A stretch of DNA of 19,419 bases from GCA-1730015 sp964583825 (GCA_964583825.1 CAZOXM010000086.1:1-19419); one strand, 5' to 3'. Positions 1 to 8,858 are shown, numbered from the stretch's first letter. The notes: generated from the sequence alone by a model not told the origin. Translations and numbers: made by a program.

Positions 1-492
1 AATATGTGGTTCTTATGGATATTTGGAAACAATGTGGAGGATGCCATGGGCAGCGGACGCTTCTTCGTGTTCTACATGCTGTGTGGTATCGCAGCTTCAT
101 TCGCGCAAATCGCTGCCGACACCACTTCGGCAGTGCCGATGGTCGGTGCGTCGGGTGCGATCGGCGGGGTGATGGGCGCTTATATCGTTCTGTACCCGAA
201 AGTACATGTACATATGTTTTTCCTGTTCCGAACTTTCGCCATACCCGCGATACTCATGCTCGGTTATTGGATCATCATGCAACTGGTTGGCGGGTTTAAT
301 TCCATCGGTTCAAGCAATGGCGGGGTCGCGTTCTGGGCGCACATCGGTGGCTTTATCGCGGGGATGGGGTTTATATTTCTTTTCAAGGACGAAAAGCTAC
401 TATCGTTACACCCCTATCGCGGATGGAATCAAACTGCGCATCAGGATCGAGTGTGGCAGAAGGTACCTACCAAAAAAGGAAGCTGGCATTAG
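1..492 (+). CDS. Rhomboid family intramembrane serine protease, C-terminal part
   Basis: Rhomboid proteases cleave transmembrane segments of substrate proteins inside the inner membrane. The open frame is already running at base 1 (Asn-Met-Trp), so the N-terminus lies outside the window and the first visible Met is not the start. Seen here: the motif LWIFGNNVEDAMG typical of the rhomboid L1 loop and following helix, the catalytic serine in GASGAIGG (Ser codon at 151-153), and the catalytic histidine in AHIGGFIAGM (codon 340-342), each in a hydrophobic segment. Both members of the Ser-His dyad are present, so the protease is probably active. A soluble basic tail of about 35 residues follows the last membrane segment. 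The next gene, a DMT transporter, starts 20 bp after the stop on the same strand, so the two may be co-transcribed. Substrate unknown. Confidence 0.9.
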   Translation, partial: NMWFLWIFGNNVEDAMGSGRFFVFYMLCGIAASFAQIAADTTSAVPMVGASGAIGGVMGAYIVLYPKVHVHMFFLFRTFAIPAILMLGYWIIMQLVGGFNSIGSSNGGVAFWAHIGGFIAGMGFIFLFKDEKLLSLHPYRGWNQTAHQDRVWQKVPTKKGSWH

Positions 493-512
493 AAGCATGA
501 TGGGCCGCTTCA

Positions 513-1421
513 ATGATTGAAGCCTGGATACCCATTACGCTGTTCGCAGCCTTTAGTCAGAACCTGCGTTCTGCAACGCAAAAGCATTTAAAGGGACGGT
601 TGTCCAACAATGCTGCTGCCTATGCCCGCTTTATATACGCGCTGCCGATAGCTGCAATCTATTTATACGGTGTCACTCAACTGACAGAAACTGCACTACC
701 ACATGCAAGCCCACGCTTCTTCATTTACTGCCTGGCAGGCGGGCTCTGTCAGATCATTTTCACTGTATTTCTCCTATGGATGTTTTCATTCAGATCCTTT
801 GCCGTCGGCACCACTTTTTCGAAGCTGGAAGTTGTATCTGTCGCGATGTTTGGCGCAGTTTTTCTCGGTGACACACTGAGCCCGGCGGCAATTGCTGCTA
901 TCGCACTCTGCACCCTCGGCATCCTTGCGCTATCTAGCCGACATTCGGCTGCGAGTACCGCATCGTTGCTTTCCAACCTGTTTCGTCGCGATACCTTAGT
1001 CGGTTTGATTTGTTCGATATTTCTCGGAGCTTCTGTTGTGTTCATTCGCGCAGCATCGCTTTCGCTTGGCAATGAAGATGTGGTGTTGAGTGCAGCCTAT
1101 ACACTCTTCGTCACTCTGCTTATTCAGAGTATTGTGATGGGTGCATGGCTGGTTTTTGTTGAACCGGACCAGCTAAAGGCATTACTAAGAGAGTGGAAGT
1201 GGGCTGGCCTGGTTGGCATTGCAGGCGCACTCGCGTCGATTGGCTGGTTTACCGCGTTCACACTGCAGAACGCGAGCTACGTCAGAACCCTCGGACAAAT
1301 AGAACTGTTATTTACCTACTTTTTTACAACCAGGGTATTCAATGAACAGGTGTCAACGATCGAACTTGTCGGCATCGGCCTGGTAGGTGCCGGCATCGTG
1401 ATGCTGTTACTGAGCACTTAA
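513..1421 (+). CDS. DMT superfamily (EamA-type) transporter
   Basis: An inner-membrane protein of 302 residues, almost wholly hydrophobic, with about ten predicted membrane segments arranged as two repeats of five, the usual size and layout of EamA/RhaT-like drug/metabolite transporters. The second half ends in the characteristic sequence with ASYVRTLGQIELLFTYFFT followed by a last helix and almost no tail. Substrate cannot be told from sequence; family members export amino acids, metabolites or drugs. It starts 20 bp after the rhomboid gene. No good Shine-Dalgarno is visible before the ATG at 513. Its last 15 bases overlap the end of the convergent amidase gene. Confidence 0.85.
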   Translation: MIEAWIPITLFAAFSQNLRSATQKHLKGRLSNNAAAYARFIYALPIAAIYLYGVTQLTETALPHASPRFFIYCLAGGLCQIIFTVFLLWMFSFRSFAVGTTFSKLEVVSVAMFGAVFLGDTLSPAAIAAIALCTLGILALSSRHSAASTASLLSNLFRRDTLVGLICSIFLGASVVFIRAASLSLGNEDVVLSAAYTLFVTLLIQSIVMGAWLVFVEPDQLKALLREWKWAGLVGIAGALASIGWFTAFTLQNASYVRTLGQIELLFTYFFTTRVFNEQVSTIELVGIGLVGAGIVMLLLST

Positions 1422-2840
1422 TGCGGACAATGACGGTAGCGGGCGGCTGGTCTGCGGTGATCCATTCAACACCTGCTCCAGCGCTTTCGCCACCGCCAGC
1501 ACTTTATTGTCCGACCCATTTGCCCCGATGATCTGTATGCCGAAAGGCAGCCCTTTGTGGTCAATCCCGCAGGGCAACACACAACTGCAACACAGAGTGA
1601 CGGTCGGCACATAGGAAAGCGCCAGCCATCGCATATAAGAAGACATCGGTTCGCCATTGATCTCGGTAACGGTCAACTGACTGTGTGGGAACGGGCTGAC
1701 TGATGCCGCCGGTGCGATCAGTACATCTACCTCACTAAAAATTTCCAGCATACAACGATACAGCTTAGCCTGTTCCGCAAACGCGAACGCGATATCTGCC
1801 GCACTGTGCACCAGGCCGCGTTCAGTATTGTCGATGACGTTAGCACCGAGCAGTTCGCGCCGGTTTCTGACACGTTCTTTATGGGCTGCAACAAATACCA
1901 CGCCGCGTAATACCTCAAACACATCGTGTATGTTTTCGGTGTTTGGGTTGCGTTCGTCGAACGATGCAAAGTGACTACCGAACATACCCACGCGCGTGGT
2001 AAATATTTTTCGAATCTCCTGGTCTACCGGACAGCAACCGAAGTCTGATGACCAGGCGACGGTGAGCTTGTCGAGTGCGGCCTCTTCCAACACCTCACAC
2101 AGTGGTCGCGCTGCAGCACTGAACGGATCTCGCGCATCAAACCCGGCTGTTGCACGCAGTTGCAAATGAACATCAGAGACACAGCGTCCCATCGGACCCA
2201 GCACAGTAAAGGGACTCAGTGCCATTACGCTGCCTACGTTGGGCACCACTCCGGGCGAAGGACGAAAGCCCACTATGCCATTGAACGCCGCTGGCGTGCG
2301 GAGACTGCCACCGTAGTCAGAACCGGTGGCCAGTGGCAGCATGCCGGTCGCAAGGGCCGTCGCTGTCCCACCGGATGAACCGGCTACCGTCAACTCTGTC
2401 GCAAACGGATTGCGGGTCGCGCCGTACACCTTGTTGACCGTATTACCACCCGCGCCAAACTCGGGAGTGTTGGTTTTACAAAAAACATTGCCACCATGAC
2501 GCCTGATATCGGCAACCAGCTTGTCGTCTTCCTCCGGTATGTGATCGGCGTACAACAATGAACCCCAGGTTGTCCTGATTCCCCTCGTCGCTTCCAGATC
2601 CTTGATACCAACCGGCAGTCCACCCAGTAACCCGGCAGACTCACCACGTGTGATCCGGTCAGTCGCCTCCAGCGCCGTGTTGCGCCCGATATCAACATCC
2701 ATCGCCACCACCGCATTGAGCACCGGATTGATTGATTCGATGCGTGCCACACAACTATCGAAAAGCTCCAGCGGGGATAGTTCACCCGCTTCTATTCCGG
2801 CGAGTGCTTCGGTCGCAGTCAGGTCACACGGTTCAGTCAT
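1407..2840 (-). CDS. Amidase signature family hydrolase
   Basis: A 477-residue amidase-signature enzyme, which hydrolyses a carboxamide to the acid and ammonia or amine. The Ser-cisSer-Lys triad is complete: Lys80 in PVGIKD, cis-Ser155 in AGSSGG and nucleophile Ser179 in GSDYGGSLRTPA. The spacings (75 and 24 residues) match those of GatA and peptide amidase. Length is normal for stand-alone amidases. There are no GatB or GatC genes nearby and the C-terminal half is unlike GatA, so a catabolic or detoxifying amidase is more likely than the Glu-tRNA amidotransferase subunit. It lies 100 bp downstream of an MFS transporter on the same strand, which suggests uptake and hydrolysis of a common substrate; that is inference. 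The start is ATG at 2840, with only a weak ribosome site. Confidence 0.9.
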   Translation of the reverse strand: MTEPCDLTATEALAGIEAGELSPLELFDSCVARIESINPVLNAVVAMDVDIGRNTALEATDRITRGESAGLLGGLPVGIKDLEATRGIRTTWGSLLYADHIPEEDDKLVADIRRHGGNVFCKTNTPEFGAGGNTVNKVYGATRNPFATELTVAGSSGGTATALATGMLPLATGSDYGGSLRTPAAFNGIVGFRPSPGVVPNVGSVMALSPFTVLGPMGRCVSDVHLQLRATAGFDARDPFSAAARPLCEVLEEAALDKLTVAWSSDFGCCPVDQEIRKIFTTRVGMFGSHFASFDERNPNTENIHDVFEVLRGVVFVAAHKERVRNRRELLGANVIDNTERGLVHSAADIAFAFAEQAKLYRCMLEIFSEVDVLIAPAASVSPFPHSQLTVTEINGEPMSSYMRWLALSYVPTVTLCCSCVLPCGIDHKGLPFGIQIIGANGSDNKVLAVAKALEQVLNGSPQTSRPLPSLSALSAQ

Positions 2841-2945
2841 GGAGGTGGCTCAGGTTATGTCAGGAGGCGCAGTGAGATCGGGGATCGGCCGCGAGCTGCA
2901 CGGCAGTACAATGCGAGTGCGTGCCAGGGCATGCGCTGATCCTGG

Positions 2946-4163
2946 TCAATGACGGGCAGCACGCAACGATGCATGATTCAATAGCCGCAGTGACGGCAAT
3001 GTCAGCACGATAAAAAATATAATCGCCGCCGCGACAGCCAGCACCTTGAAAAGCGCTGCAAAACCCTGTCCCTGATGAATGGCGGCAATTAGCGGTATCG
3101 CGCACGCCATCACCGTGATGGTAATGGTATACCTGATGCCGAGCACTCTGCTTCGATACTCGGGTCTCGACACCCTGCCCACCAACACATCATTGATCGG
3201 AATCTGACCGAAGGCCGCCAACATGTATCCGATGGCGGCAACAATGGCAACTTTGTCGACCGCCTGAATGGCGATACTGAAGAAGACGACCTGCAATGCG
3301 GCAACCGAGAGGAACACGCGCTTTACAGCGACTCTATCGAGTAAATACCCAACAATCAGTTGCCCCGCTGAGCCTGCAAAAAAGGCAAGAAAGGCGAGCT
3401 TACCGATCCACATTGCCTGATCTGTATACGCCGTGACACGTTCATCCAGGACTTTGGGCAAGGCAAACGTTGTACTCTGAAATACTAATCCACCCAGCGC
3501 CGTTGTTAAAAACACCACCGCAAACACCCGTATCAACACGTGCCGCTCCGGCAGAGCGTTATCTTTACTTTTCCGTGGCGCAGACTGACCACGCTGATCT
3601 GCCTGCTGCAAACTGTTTTCCGTGTGATGTAATGCGAAGTAAATCAGCCCGAGTATCACCGAGACCACACCCGGCACAATGAACGCCGAGCGCCAGCCAC
3701 CGGTCTCAATAAAGAACGCCGTTGCCAATGCGGCGCATGCCACTCCCATATTGCCCCACACCCCGTTGATCGCCACCATCATCCCGTCACGACGATGGCT
3801 GCCAAGCACCAATGCGATGCCGACCGGGTGATAAATTGCTGCAAAAGTACCCACAAAAAACAATCCGATGCTCATTTGCAACGGCGTTTGTGCCAGCGCA
3901 CAGACGATGGACGACAAACCAATGCCAACAAAAAACACCACCATCATCCCATGTCGGCTCCATCGATCCGCCAGCCAGCCAGCCGGAAGTGCGAACGCAC
4001 CGAAGGCAACAAAGCCGGGGGTGGCATAGACTATCAACTCAGCGTAGGTCAACTGCCATTGTCCGGAGAGCACCAGTGCTGCCAGGGTGGCAAATATCAG
4101 CATGAACAGGTGATCGAGGAAGTGAGCAATATTCAGTAATAAAAAACGCAGTTTGGCGCGCAT
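2946..4163 (-). CDS. MFS transporter
   Basis: A 12-segment major facilitator protein of about 405 residues in the inner membrane. The loop 2-3 signature is visible as GWLADRWSR near residue 62, and a conserved IYHPVG motif lies in the fourth helix, resembling the fosmidomycin-resistance-like branch. A hydrophilic loop of about 30 residues, rich in Lys, Arg and Gln, joins the two six-helix halves. The open frame also allows a TTG start two codons upstream (4169). I chose the ATG at 4163 because neither has a clear Shine-Dalgarno and ATG is the commoner start. The amidase gene follows on the same strand, so the pair may be one operon. Substrate and direction of transport are not determined by the sequence. 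Confidence 0.85.
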   Translation of the reverse strand: MRAKLRFLLLNIAHFLDHLFMLIFATLAALVLSGQWQLTYAELIVYATPGFVAFGAFALPAGWLADRWSRHGMMVVFFVGIGLSSIVCALAQTPLQMSIGLFFVGTFAAIYHPVGIALVLGSHRRDGMMVAINGVWGNMGVACAALATAFFIETGGWRSAFIVPGVVSVILGLIYFALHHTENSLQQADQRGQSAPRKSKDNALPERHVLIRVFAVVFLTTALGGLVFQSTTFALPKVLDERVTAYTDQAMWIGKLAFLAFFAGSAGQLIVGYLLDRVAVKRVFLSVAALQVVFFSIAIQAVDKVAIVAAIGYMLAAFGQIPINDVLVGRVSRPEYRSRVLGIRYTITITVMACAIPLIAAIHQGQGFAALFKVLAVAAAIIFFIVLTLPSLRLLNHASLRAARH

Positions 4164-4216
4164 GGACAAGGTCTACCGGAGCACAGACAAAGATTATCAG
4201 ATAAACGGGGCATCCG

Positions 4217-4240
4217 GGGTGCAGGCGATCGCTCGCACCC
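4217..4240. promoter_or_regulatory. 24-bp imperfect palindrome between divergent genes
   Basis: Outer arms GGGTGC and GCACCC flank an inner GCGATCGC palindrome; 10 of 12 symmetric pairs are Watson-Crick and one more is a G-T wobble. It sits about 54 bp upstream of the MFS start and about 155 bp upstream of the exported SUOX-like gene. It could be an operator, or a hairpin in the MFS leader. There is no T-run, so it is not a typical terminator. Function is inferred from symmetry and place only. Confidence 0.35.
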
Positions 4241-4395
4241 GACGACGACAATCTGTCCTGCGAATGCGTGACACCCCGGCGTGCCGGCACAGTATCCGGG
4301 TAATTTTTCGCCCGCGCCACCGACATTTTTCTCGAATTATCGGCTGCGTTGTGAATAATGACCACTGACAAGACAATCAGACGAACAAATTAAAT

Positions 4396-4914
4396 ATGGC
4401 ACGACCCTCGGAATACATCGGCACGCTAACGTTGGTACTGCTGGTGATGGCGGGCATCAATGCTTCCGCCGCAACCGCCATTCCCGCGCCATCCGGACAA
4501 GTCCTGCTGAGTATTTCCGGGAATATCAACCAGCACAACGATGGCAAATTACTACAGATGGATCTTGAGATGCTGGAGGCCCTGCCCGCCTACACGTTTA
4601 CCACCAACACGCCCTGGACGGATGAACCCACCGAATTTACCGGGGTGCGTATTAAGCATCTGCTGGTGTACGCGGGTGCCGGCAGCACTGAATTTCGCGC
4701 TCTTGCCAGTGACAAGTACTGGAACGACTTAAAAGAAATGGACTTCGACAATATACCTGCCATTGTCGCCTACAAACGGAATGGTCAGTACATGCGCCTG
4801 AGAGATCTCGGTCCCTTGTGGCTCATGTTTCCGTTCGATGAATTTCCTGAGATTTCAACTGAAAAATACAAGACCGCCTGCGTCTGGCAACTGATTGGAA
4901 TTGAAGTGTATTGA
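4396..4914 (+). CDS. Exported SUOX-fold (oxidoreductase molybdopterin-binding-like) protein, probable partner of the sensor kinase
   Basis: A 172-residue protein with an N-terminal hydrophobic segment (about residues 8-24) ending in small residues, consistent with a signal peptide and a periplasmic mature protein. The rest resembles the core of the sulfite-oxidase-like molybdopterin domain: a TPWTDEPTEFTGV stretch near residues 72-84, a DFDNIPAIVAY strand, and RDLGPLWLMFP near residues 136-146, ending in WQLIGIEVY. The only cysteine of the mature part is near the C-terminus (Cys162), not where the molybdenum ligand of sulfite oxidase or YedY lies, so I doubt it is a molybdoenzyme. Its stop codon overlaps the start of a hybrid sensor kinase gene, so the two are translationally coupled. 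The best reading is a periplasmic ligand-binding or sensing partner. No Shine-Dalgarno is visible before the ATG. Confidence 0.75.
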   Translation: MARPSEYIGTLTLVLLVMAGINASAATAIPAPSGQVLLSISGNINQHNDGKLLQMDLEMLEALPAYTFTTNTPWTDEPTEFTGVRIKHLLVYAGAGSTEFRALASDKYWNDLKEMDFDNIPAIVAYKRNGQYMRLRDLGPLWLMFPFDEFPEISTEKYKTACVWQLIGIEVY

Positions 4915-6743
4915 CTACCGCACGCACCGCCACACTGCTGACCGTATTCTTCGCATTTCTGTGTATCCTGCAAGTCAGTTTGATTGCACAAACACTCGAT
5001 AAAACGCGCTCACAACTGAGCAGTAAGAGTACCGGCGCGATGAATTCATTGACTCAGATAGACCGGAGCTTCGATCAATTTAGCTATGCACTGGTTGCAC
5101 ACCGCCTGAGAAGTGCCGCCGACACCACAGCCAACAATACCGCACCGGCACCTGCCTATCGCGACAAATTTGAAATACTGTGGGCTTCAGTGACGGTACT
5201 GAACCTTAGAACTCCCGGAACCACAGAGAAAATGCCGGCAGCCACCGAGCTGATGGACGAGACACAGCAATATCTCAACACCTATGATCCGCTTGTCAAC
5301 GGGGATCAGCCGCTGACAGACGAGCAGACATCAAAATTGTATAGCGACACGATGGTGCTGGCGGAGAAATTTCACGCTCTCACCCATGACTACTTTCTCG
5401 CGTTGGCGAAATTCAGTGATGAACTGAAAGGCCGAACTCAACGGTTGTACCAGACCTTTATCGCCTTCGCCATTATGGTGCTCACCTGCGGTGGCGTATC
5501 GCTTTACTCGCTGTTCAAGGCTAACCGCAAATCAGAACAGATGATTGCAGAGTCCAACCAGACGCAGGCGCGATTGTCTCAGGTTGTCGATGAGCTGCGC
5601 AGCGGTAAGCTCGAAAACAAAGCCAAAGACAGCTTCCTTGCTGCAGCGAGTCACGACTTACGTCAACCACTACACGCGCTCGGTCTGTTTCTCGGCGCAC
5701 TTGAGAAACACGTTAAGCCCACCGGTCACGCGATCATGAAAAATGCGCAGGAATCGAGTTCCGCATTGACCCGATTACTCTCGAGCCTGCTCGACCTGTC
5801 TCGCCTCGACGCGGGTGCCGTAAAGGTACAACATCGTCGCTTTAACATCGGCAAGCTGATAACGACGCTGGAACACGAGTTTCAGCCGACGGCAACATTA
5901 AGAGGCATGACGCTCGATTTCGATAGCCGCGATCAATACATATATTCAGACCGGATACTGATCGACAGAGTCCTTCGCAATCTGATCGAAAACTCACTGA
6001 CGCACAGTCATGGCAGCAAGCTGGAACTCAGAACACTTCCACATGAAGACTACCTGGCTCTGGAAGTTGTCGACGATGGCATTGGTATCCTCAAATGTAA
6101 TCAGGACGACATCTTCTCCGAGTATTTCCAGATTGGAAACCCGGAGCGCGACCGCTCCAAAGGACTCGGTATCGGGCTGGCAATCGTAAAGCGGCTCAGT
6201 GAATTGCTCGGGCTAAACCTGCAGCTACGATCCGACACCAGGGCGGGCTGCCGGTTTACACTACAAGTGCCTTTGGCCACCACACAAAGTGCACAAACAA
6301 CAACGGTTGACCTTCCAGCATCAGGTTCAGATCACGACAGGGAAATCGTCGTTGGTGTGATCGAAGACGAAAAGGGCGTGCGAGAAGGAATGCAGGTGAT
6401 GCTTAACAGCAAAGGTTATACGGCGTTGATCGCCGACTCTGCAGAGTCCCTGCTGAAGCTCGTGGAGCAGCGCCGGCAGATGCCAGACGTATTGGTGTCG
6501 GACTATCGATTACGCCACGGCACCACAGGAGACCACGCGATCAGGGTGGTAGCAGAAAAACTGCACAAGCACATTCCAGCCGTCATCATCACCGGCGACA
6601 CTTCCCCTAAGCGCGTCAAAGAGCTCACCCGAAGCGGCTACAAGTTGATGCATAAACCTGTAGAACCACAGGACCTGCTTGTGATGATTGATCAGCTGGC
6701 GGAACCAACGACGCGCGAAACCATGTTGGAAACCACTGATTAA
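4911..6743 (+). CDS. Hybrid sensor histidine kinase / response regulator
   Basis: A 610-residue inner-membrane kinase. Membrane segment 1 is at about residues 7-27, a periplasmic sensor region of about 150 residues follows, and segment 2 is at about 180-203. Next come a short coiled coil, a HisKA domain with phospho-acceptor His248 (ASHDLRQPLHAL), an HATPase domain with the N box (Asn357, Asn361), VDDGIGI at 387-393 and KGLGIGLAIVKRL at 417-429, then a C-terminal receiver domain with Glu485/Asp486, phospho-acceptor Asp531, Thr561 and Lys582. All key residues are present. The start is a TTG at 4911 whose bases overlap the TGA stop of the SUOX-like gene; it is preferred because it gives an intact first membrane segment. 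There is no DNA-binding domain in the protein and no response regulator gene beside it, so the output partner is elsewhere or the receiver acts as a phosphate sink. Confidence 0.92.
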   Translation: MTTARTATLLTVFFAFLCILQVSLIAQTLDKTRSQLSSKSTGAMNSLTQIDRSFDQFSYALVAHRLRSAADTTANNTAPAPAYRDKFEILWASVTVLNLRTPGTTEKMPAATELMDETQQYLNTYDPLVNGDQPLTDEQTSKLYSDTMVLAEKFHALTHDYFLALAKFSDELKGRTQRLYQTFIAFAIMVLTCGGVSLYSLFKANRKSEQMIAESNQTQARLSQVVDELRSGKLENKAKDSFLAAASHDLRQPLHALGLFLGALEKHVKPTGHAIMKNAQESSSALTRLLSSLLDLSRLDAGAVKVQHRRFNIGKLITTLEHEFQPTATLRGMTLDFDSRDQYIYSDRILIDRVLRNLIENSLTHSHGSKLELRTLPHEDYLALEVVDDGIGILKCNQDDIFSEYFQIGNPERDRSKGLGIGLAIVKRLSELLGLNLQLRSDTRAGCRFTLQVPLATTQSAQTTTVDLPASGSDHDREIVVGVIEDEKGVREGMQVMLNSKGYTALIADSAESLLKLVEQRRQMPDVLVSDYRLRHGTTGDHAIRVVAEKLHKHIPAVIITGDTSPKRVKELTRSGYKLMHKPVEPQDLLVMIDQLAEPTTRETMLETTD

Positions 6744-6933
6744 TTGAGCGCGGCCATACCGGCAAGACTATATTTTCGAGAGCGAGGCGTCCCTCGCCAC
6801 ATGAACAATGGTTGTTCCCTTTAGAATAATCTCTTTGAAGCGCTCGGAAAAACAGGCCGTCAGAATGACGCGAGCAATGGATCAGAGGTTCCTTGGCTTA
6901 AGACTGTGCAGTACAGCACCCACGGCGTTCCCA

Positions 6934-7797
6934 TCATGCGTTAACCGCGGTTGATTCGCCTGTATGTGTACCGGTGATGCACTGTGCAAGTTGTACCGGC
7001 TGGTTCAAAGTGTAGATATGAAAATGGCTGTAGCCGCGTTGTTGCAGCGCATCGATAAATGCTTCCGCATAAGCCTGACCAAGTGCCACAGTCAGTGAAG
7101 GATCGTGGACGGCGGGCTCAAAATGGTCGCGCAGTGCTTTCGGCACTGATGCACCACAACGTTTTGCAAACTGAGCCATTTTATTGAAATCACGAACGGG
7201 CAATACACCGGGCACCACAGGCACGCTGACTCCGGCGGCATCTAAGCGTTCCTGAAAACGCTCGATTGAGTCCAGATCAAAGAAGAACTGTGTGATGGCG
7301 CGACTGGCACCTGCATCCACCTTACGCTTGAGTTCCTGCACATCCGCCTCGGCACTGGCTGCCCGCGGGTGCATTTCGGGATAACAGGCGACACTGATAT
7401 CAAAGGGGTGAATCTCAAGCAGCCCGGCAATAAATTCAGGGACGCTCTCGTAGACCGGCCCGCGCCTGGCAGCAGATTGCGCGTGCTCACGGTCATCGCC
7501 GCGCAGCGCCACCAGTTTATCAACCCCCAGATCGCGCAGCTCGCAGGCAACGGCGTTGATCTCCGCTCGAGTCGACCCTTCAAACGTCAGGTGCGCTGCA
7601 ACCGGCACCTCGGATTCCGCCAGTACATGCCGAATGGTCGCGAGGCTGTTGTCCTGCGCACTTCCCAGCGCGCCGTATGTGATAGAAAAAAAGGACGGTG
7701 CGAGTGTTTCGAGACACCCGATGGTGCGCCAGAAACGCCGCTCACCGATAGCATTACCCGCTGGCGGAAAGAACTCATAAGAGCATTTAATACTCAT
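6934..7797 (-). CDS. metF: Methylenetetrahydrofolate reductase
   Basis: Cytoplasmic FAD enzyme that reduces 5,10-methylenetetrahydrofolate to 5-methyltetrahydrofolate, the methyl donor for methionine synthesis. The 287-residue length is that of bacterial MetF. Family motifs in order: SYEFFPP with catalytic Glu8, VALRGDD at 97-102 (FAD and folate contacts), CYPEMHP at 138-144, ITQFFFD at 168-174 with Gln170, and FHIYTLNQ near the C-terminus. A strong ribosome site (GAGGAAG) lies just before the ATG at 7797. The gene follows an ArsR-methyltransferase fusion regulator on the same strand after a gap of about 110 bp, a pairing seen in other Proteobacteria, so it is probably controlled by that regulator in response to S-adenosylmethionine or S-adenosylhomocysteine. 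Start and identity are well supported. Confidence 0.96.
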   Translation of the reverse strand: MSIKCSYEFFPPAGNAIGERRFWRTIGCLETLAPSFFSITYGALGSAQDNSLATIRHVLAESEVPVAAHLTFEGSTRAEINAVACELRDLGVDKLVALRGDDREHAQSAARRGPVYESVPEFIAGLLEIHPFDISVACYPEMHPRAASAEADVQELKRKVDAGASRAITQFFFDLDSIERFQERLDAAGVSVPVVPGVLPVRDFNKMAQFAKRCGASVPKALRDHFEPAVHDPSLTVALGQAYAEAFIDALQQRGYSHFHIYTLNQPVQLAQCITGTHTGESTAVNA

Positions 7798-7906
7798 GGC
7801 TTCCTCTTCAATAATCCCTTGTTGACTGATGACGCTGACGTCGTCGCCTGTGGTCGGCGATCCCGGTGACTGGTAACCCGTGCCAGTCGATGCATGACAG
7901 ACTGCA

Positions 7907-8848
7907 TTAGTGCGTAACCGGCTGTGTGCGAGTGCCCTGCCAGATCTTGACTGTCAGCGGCTCACCCTGAAGATCACGGCTGAGGTCCCCGGACAGATCC
8001 GATTGCGCGAGCCAGGCGGCTATTTCTTCATCATCGAAACCGAGCCGATGGTGCTGGTGCTCTGTTCGAAGCTGCTCGACTGAATGCGGTGCGAAATCGA
8101 CAATCACCAGACGTCCGCCCGGTCGCAACACTCTGGCAGCCTCTTCTATCACGGCAGCCGGATCGTCGCTGTAGTGCAACACCAGATGCAGCGTGGCCAG
8201 ATCGACCGAACTATCGGCCACCGGCATGTTGTACATATCGGCCTGGCGCACATGCACATTGCGCAGTGCAGCTTTTTCGAGATTGGTTCTGGCAACCGTC
8301 AGCATCTCCTGAGACAAATCGATGCCCATGCCGCGTTCCGTGCGGGGTGATAACAGCTCCAACAACCTGCCGGTACCGGTACCGATATCGAGATAATCGG
8401 AAATCGGCGCTTCCCCGACAACGTCGAGAAACTCCTGCTCGAGCAAAGCTTCAGGTACATGTAATGCCCTGATTCGATTCCACTGCTCTGCGTTCTCTCG
8501 AAAGTAGCTCTGCGCCATGTCGGCACGCTTTTGCTTCACCTGATCGAGACGAACCAGATCGCGATTGAGTTCCGTGTCTTCTGCCGGCAACAGATCAACC
8601 AGCGTCCGCGCGAGCTGTGCGGCCTCTGTACGCTCGGCGATGCGATAATAAACCTGCGCGCCCTCGCGGAATCGATCCAGCAGACCGGCCTCAACCAATA
8701 GTTTCAGATGGCGCGACACACGGGGCTGACTCTGACCCAGAATCTGGGTCAGTTCGCTCACGCTGAGTTCCCCGTAGGCACACAACGCAAGCAGTCTGAG
8801 CCGGGTGGGTTCTCCGGCAGCGCGCAATCCGCTTAGTAATTGTTCCAT
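7907..8848 (-). CDS. ArsR-family regulator fused to a SAM-dependent methyltransferase domain (SahR/SamR-like)
   Basis: A 313-residue fusion. Residues 1-80 form an ArsR winged helix (AAGEPTRLRLLALCAYGELSV, then SQPRVSRHLKLLVEAGLL and the wing REGAQVYYRI). Residues about 115-313 form a class I methyltransferase fold with the SAM loop LDIGTGTGR at 153-161, acidic Asp177 after the second strand, and LRPGGRLVIVDF at 241-252. The metal-binding Cys-x-Cys of ArsR/SmtB proteins is replaced by Ser-Val-Ser (residues 29-31), so it is not a metal sensor. Such fusions have been proposed from comparative genomics to sense SAM or SAH and control methionine genes, which fits metF next door. The frame also permits a GTG at 8860, but that codon lies inside the 22-bp palindrome. 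I prefer ATG 8848, which gives the usual MEQLL start. No Shine-Dalgarno is visible, so the message may be leaderless or nearly so. Confidence 0.9.
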   Translation of the reverse strand: MEQLLSGLRAAGEPTRLRLLALCAYGELSVSELTQILGQSQPRVSRHLKLLVEAGLLDRFREGAQVYYRIAERTEAAQLARTLVDLLPAEDTELNRDLVRLDQVKQKRADMAQSYFRENAEQWNRIRALHVPEALLEQEFLDVVGEAPISDYLDIGTGTGRLLELLSPRTERGMGIDLSQEMLTVARTNLEKAALRNVHVRQADMYNMPVADSSVDLATLHLVLHYSDDPAAVIEEAARVLRPGGRLVIVDFAPHSVEQLRTEHQHHRLGFDDEEIAAWLAQSDLSGDLSRDLQGEPLTVKIWQGTRTQPVTH

Positions 8849-8858
8849 AGTAAAAAAC

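Noticed and set aside
4225..4232. GCGATCGC as a cyanobacterial HIP1 element
   Set aside because: Only noticed as the core of one palindrome; gene content is proteobacterial and the octamer is not repeated through the window as HIP1 would be.
6782..6797. GCGAGG/CCTCGC hairpin in the convergent gap between the kinase and metF
   Set aside because: A six-pair stem without a following T-run on either strand; not enough to call a terminator.
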